NCBI GenBank assembly: GCA_000320545.1
Contig: ADNK01001417.1
Coordinates: forward strand, 1-64,000
Direction: 5' to 3'
Source of the DNA: Bigelowiella natans CCMP2755
Lineage: Eukaryota; Cercozoa; Chlorarachniophyceae
Length of the DNA: 64,000 bases
The position numbers and the translations under genes were made by a program. Under the pieces are notes generated by a model. That model did not search any database and was not told where the DNA came from. It worked only from the letters and a program-made list of their open reading frames with translations. This document shows positions 24,940 to 37,612 of the stretch, one piece after another. Numbering within the stretch: position 1 is the first letter of the stretch; each line of letters starts with the position of its first letter.

Positions 24940-27900
24940 TTTTTGTTATGATTATTATGATTACGTATAATCGATAGCCTCTGAAACAACAATCTTGAAC
25001 ACTCCATTGCTGCTGCTGTTGTTGTAGTTGTTGTGTGATGCTGGACTCTGTTGAGATTTTATCGATTTACGATGAGGATAGAATGAAGATGACCAAATCA
25101 CAGCAGCAGTAGCAGCAGCAGCAGCAAAGAGAATGTAAGTGAAAGTTAACGGACATGGGGGAGGAAGAGGAGATTATGCGTTGGTGGAAACGATTCGTGC
25201 ACGTTTCATGCCCTTCCCCCCCTCCTCCTCCTCTTGTTGTTGTTACTGCTACTGTCACGTTCTCCCCCCCCCCCCCCCCCCTATCTTTCGCTTCTTGTTA
25301 CTTTATTTGTCGGTGTAGAGGCTGGGGAGACACTAAAGAAGAGATCTAAAGGATCTACAGGTCCTCCTCCCCCTCCTCTTCCTTGCTTCTCTTTCTTCTC
25401 TTCTGCTGCTGTTACTGCTAGTGCCTCCCCATTGTCGTCGCCAGTGGTGGTCTTCTTTTCTATCTCCCTCTTCTTCTTCTTCGTATCTACCCCCTTCGTC
25501 GTTAAAAAGTTGTTCTCGACAGAAGTAGTAGTTGTTGTTGTAGTTGTTGTAGTAGTAGCTGCAGCAGTAGCAGCGCCAGCAGACCGGGAACTTGCAGGGG
25601 TGGAGACGTCATCGGTCGCAGTGCTACCAGGAGTGGCGGCGGAAGCTGATGATGCTGTACGGCTCCTGCTCCTCCCTTTTTTGCCCTTATTTTTCTTCTT
25701 GCCTTTCTTAGTCGTGGAGTCGGAGACCTTATAGGATTGCAGCAAGCAGTGGCGAGGGAAAGGAAACAAAAAGAATGAATGATCGGTCAACTTTCAGTGT
25801 GCGGCGGCGTGTGTTTAAGTATGTATTGCTGTTGGTCATGGGATCTGAGGCGCAAGAAAGAAGAACGGTCGTTTTTAATAATCACTATCTTCATAAACGC
25901 TACGTGCAAGTTATCTCTTTCTCCCACTAAAGAATATAGTGTGTATGCTCCAATAACAGCAAGTAAATATCGGTAAAAAACATTATCGATTGGTCAAATG
26001 TTGAAAACGATCCAGTCGGTAGAGAATAGTTGCTTTCTTCTGTGTTACTACTATCTAGTCAGCAAAATCTTCTCTTAGGGGAGGAATGGCAAAGAATGGG
26101 AGGAAAACGAGAAAGGAATCCTCCATCAAACACCATCACCGTCCACTTTTGTTAGAATAAACTAGATGTTTCGCGTGTGGCGAGCTACCACTACCACCCC
26201 CACTGCCATCCATCAACTTTGAACAACATTATGGGGTAAAATAAAGAGAGTAGTAATATACATCTTTTCCCTCCACGCCGTCACCAGCACCATTCGCAGC
26301 CGCAGCAGCAACTTTAGGAACGCTGTCGCGAGAAGTCAGTATCTCCCCGTCCTCACCATACACGATTGTTGCACCACGCCTTGCTCTTTGCTTGATGTTG
26401 TTGGTTTGGGTGATAAAAGCAGCAGCAGCAGCAGCAGCAGCAGCTCGTGGCGACCTGACGGCGGCAGCACCGTTTTTGTCGTTATTATTATTATCCTTAA
26501 GCTTGTGCTCATCGCCCTCCCCCCCCCTGGATTTGGTAGTAGTCATCGCCACAACAGAGTTAGGGGTGGAGGATCGCGTTGTCGCAAGAGACGAAAAGCC
26601 TGTAGTAGTAATAGTAGAGGCCACAGGTGTTGCAGAGCGTGGAGTACCAGCACGCGAAGATCTTCCAGACTTCGTTGACCTCTTGCCCCCCCCTTTCTTC
26701 TTGCGGCGCGGCTTGGTACTGTTGGAACGAGGAGAATTTTTCGCCTTATTGGGGGGGATGCATTAATTGATGGGGAAGGAGTGGATATCGATGATGGGGG
26801 CAGCAGTAGGAGGAATGGAGTTGTTGGGAGGAGAATAGACCAGTCACCCCAGAAATCCAGAAATCCAGAAATCCGAAGATGATGATGATGATGATGATGA
26901 TGATAATGACGATGATGATGAAGATGATGGCAGAAACCCAATCAACCATCCAAAAATTATGAATCGTAGAAATGGTGTAGTCCCCCCGGGTAAAAAGTCC
27001 CAACGCAGTAGATTAAACGTAAAATGTTGAAGAACCAAGTGATGCAACATATGTTGTAAAATTGAGCCAAGAGGTGATGATAATAATAAGTTTCCAAATG
27101 CATGTTGTTCCGTATGTTCAGACCAAAGTGTATCAATACAAAGAAAATTGTGTAATTGCACGATGATAATGATGATGACGATGATGATAGTCGTCATTAT
27201 TATGATGGTGTGCATCGTATTGATTTTGGCATATATTTAACATCGTCGGAGCAGTTGAAAAGCGTGGGATGATTCTCATTTTTCTCACGATCCGAAGTAT
27301 TTACGATGATACTTACCGATTTTCTTTGACGTCGTCGCCCCGTTGGAGCTCCAAGCCCGCCTGGGGTTCCCAACCCTCCTAGTGCTGAAGCAGGTGACGA
27401 GACCCCATTGGAGGACTGCTGCGCCGCTTGTCGCTGATGATCGATCACCACCATACCCTCATCATCATCATCATCGTCATGATTATATATCTCATCACCA
27501 TGATCATCGTTGGTGGACAGGTAGTAGTGCGTTGATCAACATCAGTGTGCTAACTTGTGTGTGAAAGGGATTATTTTCACACGTGTGCATCAGTCATATT
27601 AATATTTTTCCTTTCTAGAGAAGGGGGTGACGAGGGAAGGAAGGAGGGAGGGAGGCAAGCTGCATGGTATTTTTAAAATGATACGTAGTGATAACATCCT
27701 CCTCCTCCTCCTCTTGCTGCTGCTACTACAACCATAACAACTACTACCTTCTTTTCCTTCTCTTCCTTCTCCTTCTGCGCCTCTGCCTCGGTCATAATCT
27801 TCACCGTCAGCTTCTTCTGCTCTTCTTCATCAGAATCACTCCAAAAATCATCCGCATCTTTATCCTAAGTGCGATGTGACTCTCATGTGAAACGTGACTA

Positions 27901-30900
27901 CTACCTCTTGCTTATGCTTATGCTTATGTTCTGTTTGCTGCTGCTGCTGCTGCTGCTAACTGATGACGATGGCGGTGGTTGGGCGGCGTCGTAAAATCTT
28001 CTTCTATCCTCTTTTGATCTTAGTATCGTTGCTATTACCGCATTTCACCCACCACCACCACCATCACTATGCATCATCATCACCATCATCATCATTTATC
28101 GCCACTACCACCTCTTTAAAAGATGATAATACCTTATTCATATACTTATTCAGATTAATGCCACCGTAGTCCTTTTTCTTCTTTGTCGCAGCAGTAGCGC
28201 TCGTGGTGTCCTCCCCCTTCTTGTTGGGGTCGTCTACATCGCCAGCAACACTCTTGACTGCAGCATCATCCTGTGGAAAAAAATGATAATTTTACGTTCT
28301 TCTCTCCCAAGTAAGTGTTGGCACCAAGAACTTCGTTTTTCCTCATTTGGAATACATGCATTATTAGACATGATGAAGGCGTATATGAATAGGACTCGTC
28401 TAACCTTCACAGGGGGGGCGACAACTCCGGTTGCTGTTCCCGTTGACCCAGTTGTCTTAACTCCCCCTTTGCTTTTATCCTCCCGTGACAATGCGCGCCG
28501 CGAATGACTGATCATTATTGAAGAGATGACTGCAACTACTTACATGCCATTGTTGTTTCGCACAGATGCTTGTGATTATTCCTCGGATGTAGCATGAAAG
28601 AATGAAACCGTCGACAGAAAGGTTAATAATCGCTATTTTGCTAGTTTTGATAAATTAATGATACCTTCTAGATAACATGGACTGACGATGAGCTTCCTCG
28701 GACTCGCCCTCCTTCAGGCCTCCTGCTATTGCCATTAGCACATCCCGAAGAGGCGCCGTGTACATGTCGCGCTCCTTTTTCGGAAGCTGAACAGTATTGC
28801 GAATAAACAATGAATAACAAGCTTACTCGCAATGTGAAAGTTAAATGCGGAACGAAGTCTAAGCTTCAATAAGAAAGTCTGATTGAGGATACTACTACTC
28901 TGCTACTAATCTACTACATACAACTAATTATTGCTACCTTTGCCTGCCGCTCTTTGTACAAATGCAACTCGTTAAAAGCCCTGACGGTCATTACAATCTG
29001 CACCAAGTGTACGTTACATAGCAATTAGAAGCTGGACAGATTTCATCGTATTAGAATACCGAGTGGTGATCATGCAAACATACATACATACATACATACA
29101 TACACACATAATGATTATGTAATCCTCCATGTATCTATCTATATTTATCATCATGGTGGTTTCCCCTTGCACTCCCTTGGTAGTTGCATCGTCTCGTCAT
29201 AATTACTACCGTATCACGATCGAAAGGTGTCTTGGCAGCGAGCTGCATGGGCATTGATTTCTTGTTAAATGCCAGGCTGAACTATAGGTGGTTGTGGCAT
29301 AAGATGGAGGAGGAGGAGGGGTACATTTTAGCACATGCAGTGAAGAAGTGAACACCTATTATTGCTGGTAGATCAGCATTAGCACATGTAACAAAGCAAG
29401 AGAGCTTCTTAGGTTTCTCTTTCTTCAACGTGGCCACGGCCATTACAACACACCATTCATTTGTTAATGCCCTTCCTCTACTACCACTACCAGTAGTAAT
29501 ACCATGTTTGCTGATTTGTAATCCAGTAGAATCTTCATGTCCTGATTGAACTCGGCCTTGGCAGATTATACATACAGTATTAGTATATTAGTGGAGACAC
29601 ATGCACTCAGCCACATTCAATGAGTATGACAAAAGCAGTCACTTATGAGGTCACACTGGTGCATAGATACTCTAAACAACCACAGCTGCTACCATTGCTA
29701 GACATGTATTCTGAGAAACCATCACCTTTTGCTTGGTCTCCTTGCCGTGCCGAATCTTCATCTTCTTTCCGTTGAGCAAGATAAGCTTTCTTGGAGCATT
29801 TGGCCGCGAAAGGAGCTCGAGAACACCCGCATTGTGAACGAGGATGTTCCTTACGTAGGGTGTTAGTTTAGGATGGGGCACAACTCGACCAGTAAATGCA
29901 GAGGCTTGGAATCCGTCTTCTATGCGCGTGCATGTAACCTTTAGAACACAGCCCAAGTCGTCACAGTTGGTGTGGTAGCGGGCCTTCTGTGCACCCTCTA
30001 TAACGCGGAACAACCCATCGCTTCCGCATCGAAACCACTGGACGGCGAATAAATCTTCTGCCATTCCACTAAAGGAGACAGTAACACGCGCGGCCGTGGA
30101 CAAGGGCTGCACGAAGGACACTGTAGCTTTGAGGTCGGATATCGTGGATGTCCATTCGTCCTTTTCCTTTGTCAAAACCTCTACCTGAGCAGCCAGTTTA
30201 TCAGCATTGGCCAGCTTCTCCTTATTTTCTTTTTTTTCCTTCTCGAACGCTTCTTTTTGTGCCTTGGCATCACTCTCGGTCTTAGTTCTAGTAGCTTTCG
30301 TCACTGCGAGCTCCTTCTCCAGCTTCTCTATTGTCGTTTTGTTCTGCTTCTCTGCACGCTTCATCTGGACATGAATTTGACGTGCACGTGCCATCTTCTG
30401 GTCTAGAGATGCTTTCTCTGTCCTCGCTTTTGTGAGCTGTGCGCGAAGATTGTTAAAGGTGACCGTCGCCTTCTTCTTTAGTTTATCGAACTCTACAGCA
30501 GCCTTCTTGCGCTCTTCCTCACGAACCTTATGGATTACACAAATAATAAAATGTTGATGCGCTAAGCATCCAACAAGTATTGAGTGGTGGGCGTTGCATA
30601 TTTATTCAAAAAGTTGTTATCATTATCTTTCTCATCACATCATCAATATCATCTTTATGTTCCACCATGTCGGCTGATTTCTCTGTAGCGCCACTGCTCT
30701 CTTGCTTTTCTTTGATGAGCTGGCTGAGATTTCCTTTCACAGATGTTAGTTCGTCTTTCAAGCGATCAACGGATGCTACAGCAGTGTCGCGCTCTTCTTC
30801 CGCCTTCAGGGTCTTTGCCACGCTCTCTTCAAGCTTTTGTTCCAGTTCCTTAATCGCCTCGTCGCGTCCGGCGGCCCCGCTTGTCGCGTCTTCCTTAGCA

Positions 30901-31675
30901 CGATTGTACTTACCCTCAAAGTCCTCGGCTTTGTTCTCAGCGGCGAGCTTTGCTGTAAGAAGTTCCTCATTCTTTTCCTCTAAGGCTTTCATGCTAGACC
31001 AACATCAACGAAAATAAATAGCAGAAATGTCAGCGGCGACATAAAACTCCTTCCATGATGTCGTAATCCCTTCTTAATTACCGAATTTCTTTACTTTTAC
31101 CCTTTTCACTCCGTCACCCCCTCGTTTATGTATATGTACGTAAAGGAGCAGTGGTGTCTCCAAATCAACCTTTCTTCCAGTTCCTGGACCTTCTTTCGCA
31201 AATCCTCAGCAACTTTACGCTCTTTCTGCGCCGCGCGCTTCAATTTAACATTCTCTTGGATAGCGGTGGAAACTGTGTCCTCTGTACCAGCCTCAGCGCT
31301 CGCCATGGCCGGCTCCACAACTCTCACTCCGCTCTTGGCGGTAGTGGGAAGAGGTGGTTTTCCTGTAGGCTTTTTGTCTTCTGCAGGATTTCCTTTTACC
31401 TCATCACCACGTTCTGCCATTACATTGTCGAAGTTTATGTCCTCGAAGAAGTCTGCACCATCTAGTTAGTCACGAACAACGATGATATCAGAATAACATT
31501 GAGGAGTGAACAGTAAGGAATTAATGTAATGACATTTCCATTCCAGTCCTAAACACACTGAGAATGGTTGTTAAGTTTTAAATTAGACATCACCATCCCC
31601 GAATGTAGCTTCTTTGTCTTTGGTGTCCACCGCATTTTCATTTTCCTTATTTTCGGGTTTAGCAGCACCCTCCAT
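22202..31675 (-). CDS. coiled-coil / Ig-PH / mu-homology-like protein, 25 exons
   Basis: Exons (minus): 31594-31675, 31170-31461, 30639-30993, 29726-30526, 29503-29556, 29210-29281, 28938-28997, 28665-28786, 28405-28507, 28133-28270, 27748-27864, 27317-27433, 26262-26744, 25302-25727, 24965-25047, 24599-24644, 24393-24440, 24129-24186, 23815-23852, 23610-23670, 23152-23223, 22940-22986, 22742-22801, 22537-22590, 22202-22360; all phases agree, about 1315 residues. Residues ~90-375 are coiled coil. Residues ~380-455 (FAVQWFRCGSDGLFRVIEGA, CDDLGCVLKVTCTR) resemble the Ig/A9 module of plant AIR9 and SCAB1. Residues ~456-570 (LLNGKKMKIRHGK, PFDRDTIVMTVRAF) fit the attached PH-like fold. After a long Lys/Thr/Ala-rich linker, residues ~1085-1315 (FKIVVSEAIDYTVKDMKVVK, VKWN-like FKWNAQQATYDPSLQTLTWK, PITVSLQCPAASTSLSGASL) resemble the muniscin mu-homology domain. 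A role at membranes or the cytoskeleton is inferred. Confidence 0.75.
22675..22730. repeat. (TAG)n microsatellite in intron
   Basis: Near-perfect TAG repeat within the intron between exons 22742-22801 and 22537-22590 of the mu-homology-like gene. Confidence 0.9.
23948..23992. repeat. (GAA)n microsatellite in intron
   Basis: Perfect GAA run of about 15 units in the intron between exons 24129-24186 and 23815-23852. Confidence 0.9.
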
Positions 31676-32472
31676 CTCTTCCTTTCCACAGCTGTGTGTT
31701 GCAAAAAAGATGTATCAAACGACGGTAGTCAAAGTTTCAAACTAGTGGGCGTGGTAGTAAAAGTAGGATTAGGAATAATATCTTTCAAATCTCGAATATG
31801 GTCAAACAACGCTAATTGAGAACGATCTCCCCACGAATCTGTTAAGGTGATAGGTTAGTGCGCTTCTACACACCGGTTTGCGCACGCTGGAGGACGATAT
31901 CAATCTGTATGGAACGTTCTTTAAAACCGGAGTGTACGTTATTCCGTTGTGGAGGAAGTGGGCGAGTGATTTGACAGAACGATCCAACTTGCAGGATCTC
32001 GTCCTCTCTCTTGCTCTCCTCCTGTGCTCCGTGTAGGATGAGGCACAAGTAATTGGAACTACCGAGTAAAAATCTCAAGTGCTTTAAATATTTGTAGTCG
32101 CATGCCGCGGAATACTCTCGTTTGTTGCTAAAAAAAATAATCTCGCGAGACGCTCGACAGCCTCAAGAACTTCTGTGGGCACAGATATCGAGGGATGTAT
32201 CTTGGGTTTTTGGTGTTGCACTCGGAAAATTCTGTCTGAAATTCTTCAGTCCTTTTGTGAGCAAGATCTCTGCTAATTTTCTGTAGGCAGTCTAGGTTAT
32301 ATTTCCATATGTTTTTTCCCCGATTTTTACCAGCTTTCTCCAAACTATTACCAACAAGAGCTTATTATCCACGGATGGTATCGGACACCGGCGATATGTG
32401 GGATTAAAGGGCATTTGTAGAGTACGACAACCTATTTTCCAACTGGTCAATTTTCGAGCGGAGGTTTGGGAG
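31676..32472. promoter_or_regulatory. divergent promoter region with TCTCGCGAGA
   Basis: The 797-bp gap between divergent starts contains the exact 10-bp palindrome TCTCGCGAGA at 32141-32150. In animals this motif is a known element of bidirectional and housekeeping promoters; whether it works here is inference. Short minus-strand frames at 31802-32078 show no family signal and are not called as genes. Confidence 0.5.
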
Positions 32473-34634
32473 ATGTCCGCAATGGAACCAGGAGAAGGGA
32501 GCAGCAGCGGTTATACTAACACTCGTCTAGTCCTGTTCTATTTCAATACGTGTCTTATAATAACTAAAAGAGAGAGTTCTTTATGATTCTTTGGAGAATA
32601 GCCCAGCTTGAATCACATGGGACTTATTTCATAAAATCCAATATCAACTTCCGCATTTTTTACATAAAGATCGTTTGCGACATTATCGTTTTCCGCTTTC
32701 TTTTCCATACTCAGACCAACTTCCGAAAGTAAACGGGCCCTCTCTTGGCGCAAAAAAGGGTGTTGAGATTAAAGATGATGCGGGTTTATCAACGCGGATA
32801 AGCAACTCCATGAAGGGACTTTCTCTAAAGCCAAAACTGGTCGAGAATAAGGAAGATGACGCGAAGCAGAACCCGATGGTTGACTCGCAGAAGCAAGCTG
32901 GTGATGACCAAACAGCAGCACATACTTCGGGTGAGCACAATCCGGCCAAGCCGTACATCGGAGCGCACATCAGCCTCCTCTCCAACGCTAACTATCGATA
33001 CGAGGGCATCCTCTTCACGATAAATCCGAATGAAGAAACGGTCTCCCTCAGAGACGTCCGTTTCTTTGGAACGGAGGGAAGGAATGACAAGGTTGGCAAG
33101 CGAGAGGTCCCAGGAAATAATATGGTGTACCCATACCTGAGTTTTGAGGGCAAGAACATTCAAGATTTGACCGTTCAAAAGAAAGAGGAATCACCATCAC
33201 CAGACCCAATGCTGGAAGACCCTGCAATTAGAAATGTAAAAACAACTTAACTTGCCTAGAAGTTAATAGAGCTTGTACCTTTTGGAGAATGAAAAAAATG
33301 AATTAATATTTACATTATTATCTCGAGGAATGACGAAATTGAGAGAGGGAGAGTAGAAATTAACATGTATCCTGTACGCTGCTCTTAGGCACATAATGCG
33401 GGGAACTATCCGATGTATGGAGGACATCCACCTCCGTACGGAGCTCCACCACCTGGGCCCCCACCATCGGGGTATTATGGAGGGGGTTACCCTCCTTACG
33501 GCTCCGGGGGACCAGCGGTACGAATACGTCAAGAATATCACCTACCGAATCAACACTGAACAGCGGGATTAATGAATATGATCACAATTCGGTTCTTTTG
33601 ATTGTTACTCTCTACGTATCAGTGGGGCCCACCCCCTACCACCAACCGTGCACAGCCTGGGCAAGGAGGAAAGGATTCAAATTCCAAGGGCGGCGAAAAG
33701 TCAAAAGCAAGGTGTTTTTCAGCCCAGTTGATTCAGTCAAAAGCAACATTTTGCCTACACGTGGAAATGTAAATCTAAATGTGTTCAAGAATCTAACATG
33801 CTTATCTAATAAGGAGCGCAAAGAAGTACGAACCGGGCACTGGAAACTTTCTACGAGAGAAATATAAGATTGTTCAGGACCAAAAAGATCTTGACGAAGA
33901 CTTCGATTTTACCTCTTCTACCGCTAAGTATGATAAAGACGGCTTTGCTAAACAAATGGTATATCATCAGCATAGTTTCTCTTTGAACTCCAACACATTT
34001 TTTTGATTACTTAGGGTGTCGTATTTCTTATAAATTTGATTTTCTTCTGAGTTACACTCTATTGATCGACAACCTCAGGCTAAAGAAAATGCTGAGCGAC
34101 TTGAGGGAGAAGCAGACGGTGATGAAGAAGACGGTGGTCAGGCTGTGGCAGTGCCGGCAGGGAAAAAGAAATACGATGCCAAAACCTCTTTTTTTGATAA
34201 CCTTTCGTCCAGCGTATCTACGCCCAACATCAGGGACGATCCTGCGGATGTCGAGACCTTTGGCAAGGCAGCGGAGAACTATCGGTGTGAGCTAATTTCC
34301 ATAATATTATAGCAGAGGCAGATGAAATATATTTCATTATGATTACACGCATTAAAAAACAATACACTCTTTCCTCCTTCGCTGTGCATTACTCCCTCTA
34401 ATTGCAACAAATAATCGCATTAATCGCATACGTCTTTGCTTTATGGATAGCTCTCAGCATGACCGCCGAAGGAGACGAGGAGGAAGGGGCCGCGGGCGCG
34501 GAAGGGGTCGAAGAGGTGGCGGCAGAGGTGGTGGAAGTGGCTATCGCTCGTATCGAGGAGGACGTCGAAGAGATGGAGGTGGTCAGGGAGGTTCAAATCG
34601 CTCAAATTGGAGAGTGAAGACATCCTCAGAATAA
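32473..34634 (+). CDS. LSM14: LSM14/Scd6 (RAP55) mRNP protein
   Basis: Exons 32473-32509, 32715-33235, 33389-33517, 33623-33711, 33814-33958, 34079-34284, 34451-34634 give 436 residues. The LSm14 domain (residues ~92-165) contains YIGAHISLLSNANYRYEGIL, ETVSLRDVRFFGTEGR and YPYLSFEGKNIQDLTV. A Pro/Gly/Tyr-rich linker, an FDF-like segment (DEDFDFTSSTAKYDK), the FFD box (YDAKTSFFDNLSS), the TFG box (DVETFGKAAENYR) and a C-terminal RGG tail follow in the usual order. Such proteins repress translation and promote decapping in P-bodies by binding DDX6 and 4E-T/EDC partners. About 90 residues precede the LSm fold, which in animals and yeast lies at the very N-terminus; exon 1 to exon 2 is in phase, so this looks genuine. 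Confidence 0.93.
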
Positions 34635-36033
34635 TGGCTCATATGTAGCGGTTGAGAACTTATTCGCAGGAAGGATTGTTAAAATGCTTCGATGGGGCAT
34701 ATTTCATGTATGGTGTTCAGTCGTGAGTTAGAAAAAACGCTTAGTATAGCTAACTGTAGCACACGCACACGTTGCAAACTTGCAAAATATGAATGTTGGA
34801 TCAACTGTACCATTTGCTGATTAAAGTGTGCAGAGATATCAGTTTATCGGGTATGCATGCTTCTGCTACGACGCTGTACTTAAATTCACGCATGTATCTA
34901 GTATGTGCTCTGATCGATCTTATGACGTACACGCTAGCACGGGGTACACTGGTACACTTTAGCATTGAACAAATTTAATTGGTTAATTACACCCCGTCTT
35001 TAGCACTGCGGCGCGTCACATGATAAGCACTACTAGCTAGCTAGGCCTAGAGCACTAAAGCACGGCATTGCGAACTGGCTCATAAGCTAGCTAGCTAGCT
35101 AGCAGTGCGTGCTGTGTGGCTGTGATGCGTATCGTAGCTAGCTAGCTAGGTACGCTAGCTAGTAGGCTAACACTGCTGCTATGGAAGCGTAACGGGCGAA
35201 TATTTACATGTCGCAATAGTGCCGGTCTCAGAGCGCTAGACTAGTAGAGCATGCCACGCCCACTGCACTTGTGTATACCTAGCTAGCTAGACATGCTCTC
35301 ATGCTAGCATGCCAGCTTGCTAGCTTGCACACCCCTAGACATCCCTAGATCACAAGCGCACACAATACTAAATACAGCTATAGAGCACGGCAGCACTAGA
35401 GTATAAGCTAGCTAGCTAGACACTGCTAGACTGTCTAGAGGGCACATTTCGATTGCTGCTATTGTTAAAATTTCCGAATAAAGCTACGCTGCGATCGAAG
35501 CTACGATGATCGCACACATCGGATCGTGTTGCCGCGCACGATATGATACGTACAGCAAATTTTCACACCGCTACGCACATTACTCCTATGATCGACATTA
35601 TATGTCCTTAACAACTTATAAAATTCGTGGTAATTGACTGTAATAATAACACCTACACAATGTCTTAGTTTCTTTTATTTCTTTTCTCAATTGACTAGCT
35701 TTAAAGAATCAATCGTCATTCAAACTATATCTTTCTTTTTGTTTTACAATTACGTATCATTTCTCTTGACGATGGACGAAATAAATTTATATCTAGAGTT
35801 GATCTTTGGATTGCGAAACCCAAATATTAACCTGATTGCCCTTCCGGCTTAAAAATATACAACGGTTGCTTTTCGTGAAAATGGGCATACCCACTTTCTC
35901 GTAGCTTCATGTAGAAACGGAGCTGGGGATTAATCCTTAAACTGTACGAAACCCTACTCATTTTTCATCCTTAAATTCTCGTAAACTCAAAAACGACGCA
36001 TTCCAAAATAGTGAGAACACGCCAGAAATGAAG
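34635..36033. other. convergent intergenic island, strongest CTAG clustering
   Basis: Between the 3' ends of LSM14 (+) and the gene at 36034 (-). About 34740-35520 is crowded with GCTAGCTAGC arrays (for example 35081-35103 and 35141-35162). The palindrome CATGCTAGCATG is at 35300-35311. The part from about 35600 to 36033 is ordinary AT-rich sequence without a supported gene. Confidence 0.75.
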
Positions 36034-37612
36034 CTACGACGAAGATGTTTGATGAATTTTTCTTCTAAATTTAGAATTTCGAGTTGTTGAAAAGCCAACT
36101 AATGAAGCCTTCGGAGAAATAACCATTGGAGAAGATGCAGATGATATTTGATCACTTCTGATAGCTATACTTGTTCCATTTTGTGGGGGAGTCAGCGAAT
36201 GTGAATTGGAAAAGGATTGTTCAATGTCTGCGGAAGCGAAATCGAAAAAATCTGGGGGCCGCACATTTCTTGTTTTGGAGAACTTGTATGTATTTTCGGC
36301 CTTAGGAGATTGATCAAATGTGAGAAATGACCCAAAATTATTTTTCTCATCCTTAGCCTCCTCATTCGATTTTCTATCCTCCGATTTCATGATACTACGG
36401 GGTAGCAAATTTTTAAGAATCCTAGCCTTTGAAACGGCCTGATTCTGGATCATTTGAGGGCTGAACTTTGCTGGAGTACCATTGCTGGACAGAAGAGGGC
36501 TTTCTGTTCGAATAGAGTATGCAACAAATGAGAGGACTGGCAATAGGGGATTATTCTGGTCATTCTCTCATTGACCCAGTTTCAGCTTGTTCAGCATCAA
36601 GCAGGTGCGCTTTGAAGGTGATGCAACTGCACCAGCTGGAGAGTCGCGCTTCATTCCTGTAATAAAAATCATAATTTTGACATGGGTAGCTTACAAATTT
36701 GATTGCTGAATGCACCTGCCCGAGGGAGATCGGACCCAACACCTGGATAGGAATGGGGCCTTACCAAGACGCGCACAACCCCCTCCTCATTTTTGTCCGT
36801 AGAACTGGACTGGAATTGTAGAGTGATCGCAACTTAGAAAATTTCGAAGAAAAATGCTGGAAAAGGATTGTTTTTCTACCCGCAGTGACGACGGAGATGA
36901 GGTAATAGATCTTCCTCGAATTGGAATTGGTTTCGCTTTGGTTGTTCCGCTGCCAAAGTTGTCGAGGTGGACTTCATTGGATGAGCTTGCCTGAGAACTC
37001 CTTATATTACGCCAACTTAGAAAGATTTTCCTGTATAGGTACTTCCTAAAGAAATTTGAAAGTCTGGTTTTTCGTTCTTGTCCAATAAAACAATAATCTG
37101 GGCCGTATTCCCCATCCGGGTCACGGGGGTTTCCTTAAAAAAAAAGAAGTTGCTGCTCAGCTCACCAACGAAGACAACTTGAGAAGAATAAGACCTCTTA
37201 TTTCTTTCCACGTCAGCTTCTTCACCACAAGAACTTGATCATCTAATGCAAACCGGACTATTTTCGCGTCTGATTAAGTTGTCAACAGTGGCAAAAGCAT
37301 TAATCAATGAATCCTTCAAACCGGGATTCTCGAAATGTTCACATATCATTAGATTACAGGAATACAGATCATGTAACCTGGCGATTTGACGGTGCTAATC
37401 TCCGATTTACTATGGAGAAAAGTCTTGACACCACGGTTCTTTGTATCGTCGGTTAACGCTTCTTTGCTGGTGCTTTGCTGAAGGTTTCCTTCTCCCTGAT
37501 CATGTAGTTTTGACTGGGGAGTCTGGTTCTGGGCTTTCTGCCTCCGTTCTCGCTCTTCTTTCTCTCTCCTTCTCCGTATGGAAGGGGGCACCCAAGCGCC
37601 TTTGCTCCCCAT
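36034..37612 (-). CDS. unrecognised, mostly disordered protein, 7 exons
   Basis: Exons (minus): 37378-37612, 37195-37269, 37043-37133, 36880-37000, 36716-36809, 36628-36656, 36034-36555; about 388 residues. It starts MGSKGAWVPPSIRRRREKEE, then a short ordered-looking stretch (IVRFALDDQVLVVKKLTWKE, then DPDGEYGPDYCFIGQERKTR), then a Ser/Asn/Pro-rich tail with a basic end. I do not recognise a family. The basic N-terminus hints at nucleic-acid binding, but this is weak. The junction between the last two exons is uncertain: reading straight through meets an in-frame TGA at 36568-36570. A 72-nt intron starting GTTGCATC removes it, and a 66-nt alternative is also possible. If neither is used the protein ends there. 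Confidence 0.6.

Noticed and set aside
28515-28560. possible extra exon near 28525-28560 (CATCTGTGCGAAACAACAATGG)
   Set aside because: Including it breaks phase with the next exon; direct joining of 28665-28786 to 28405-28507 keeps the frame.
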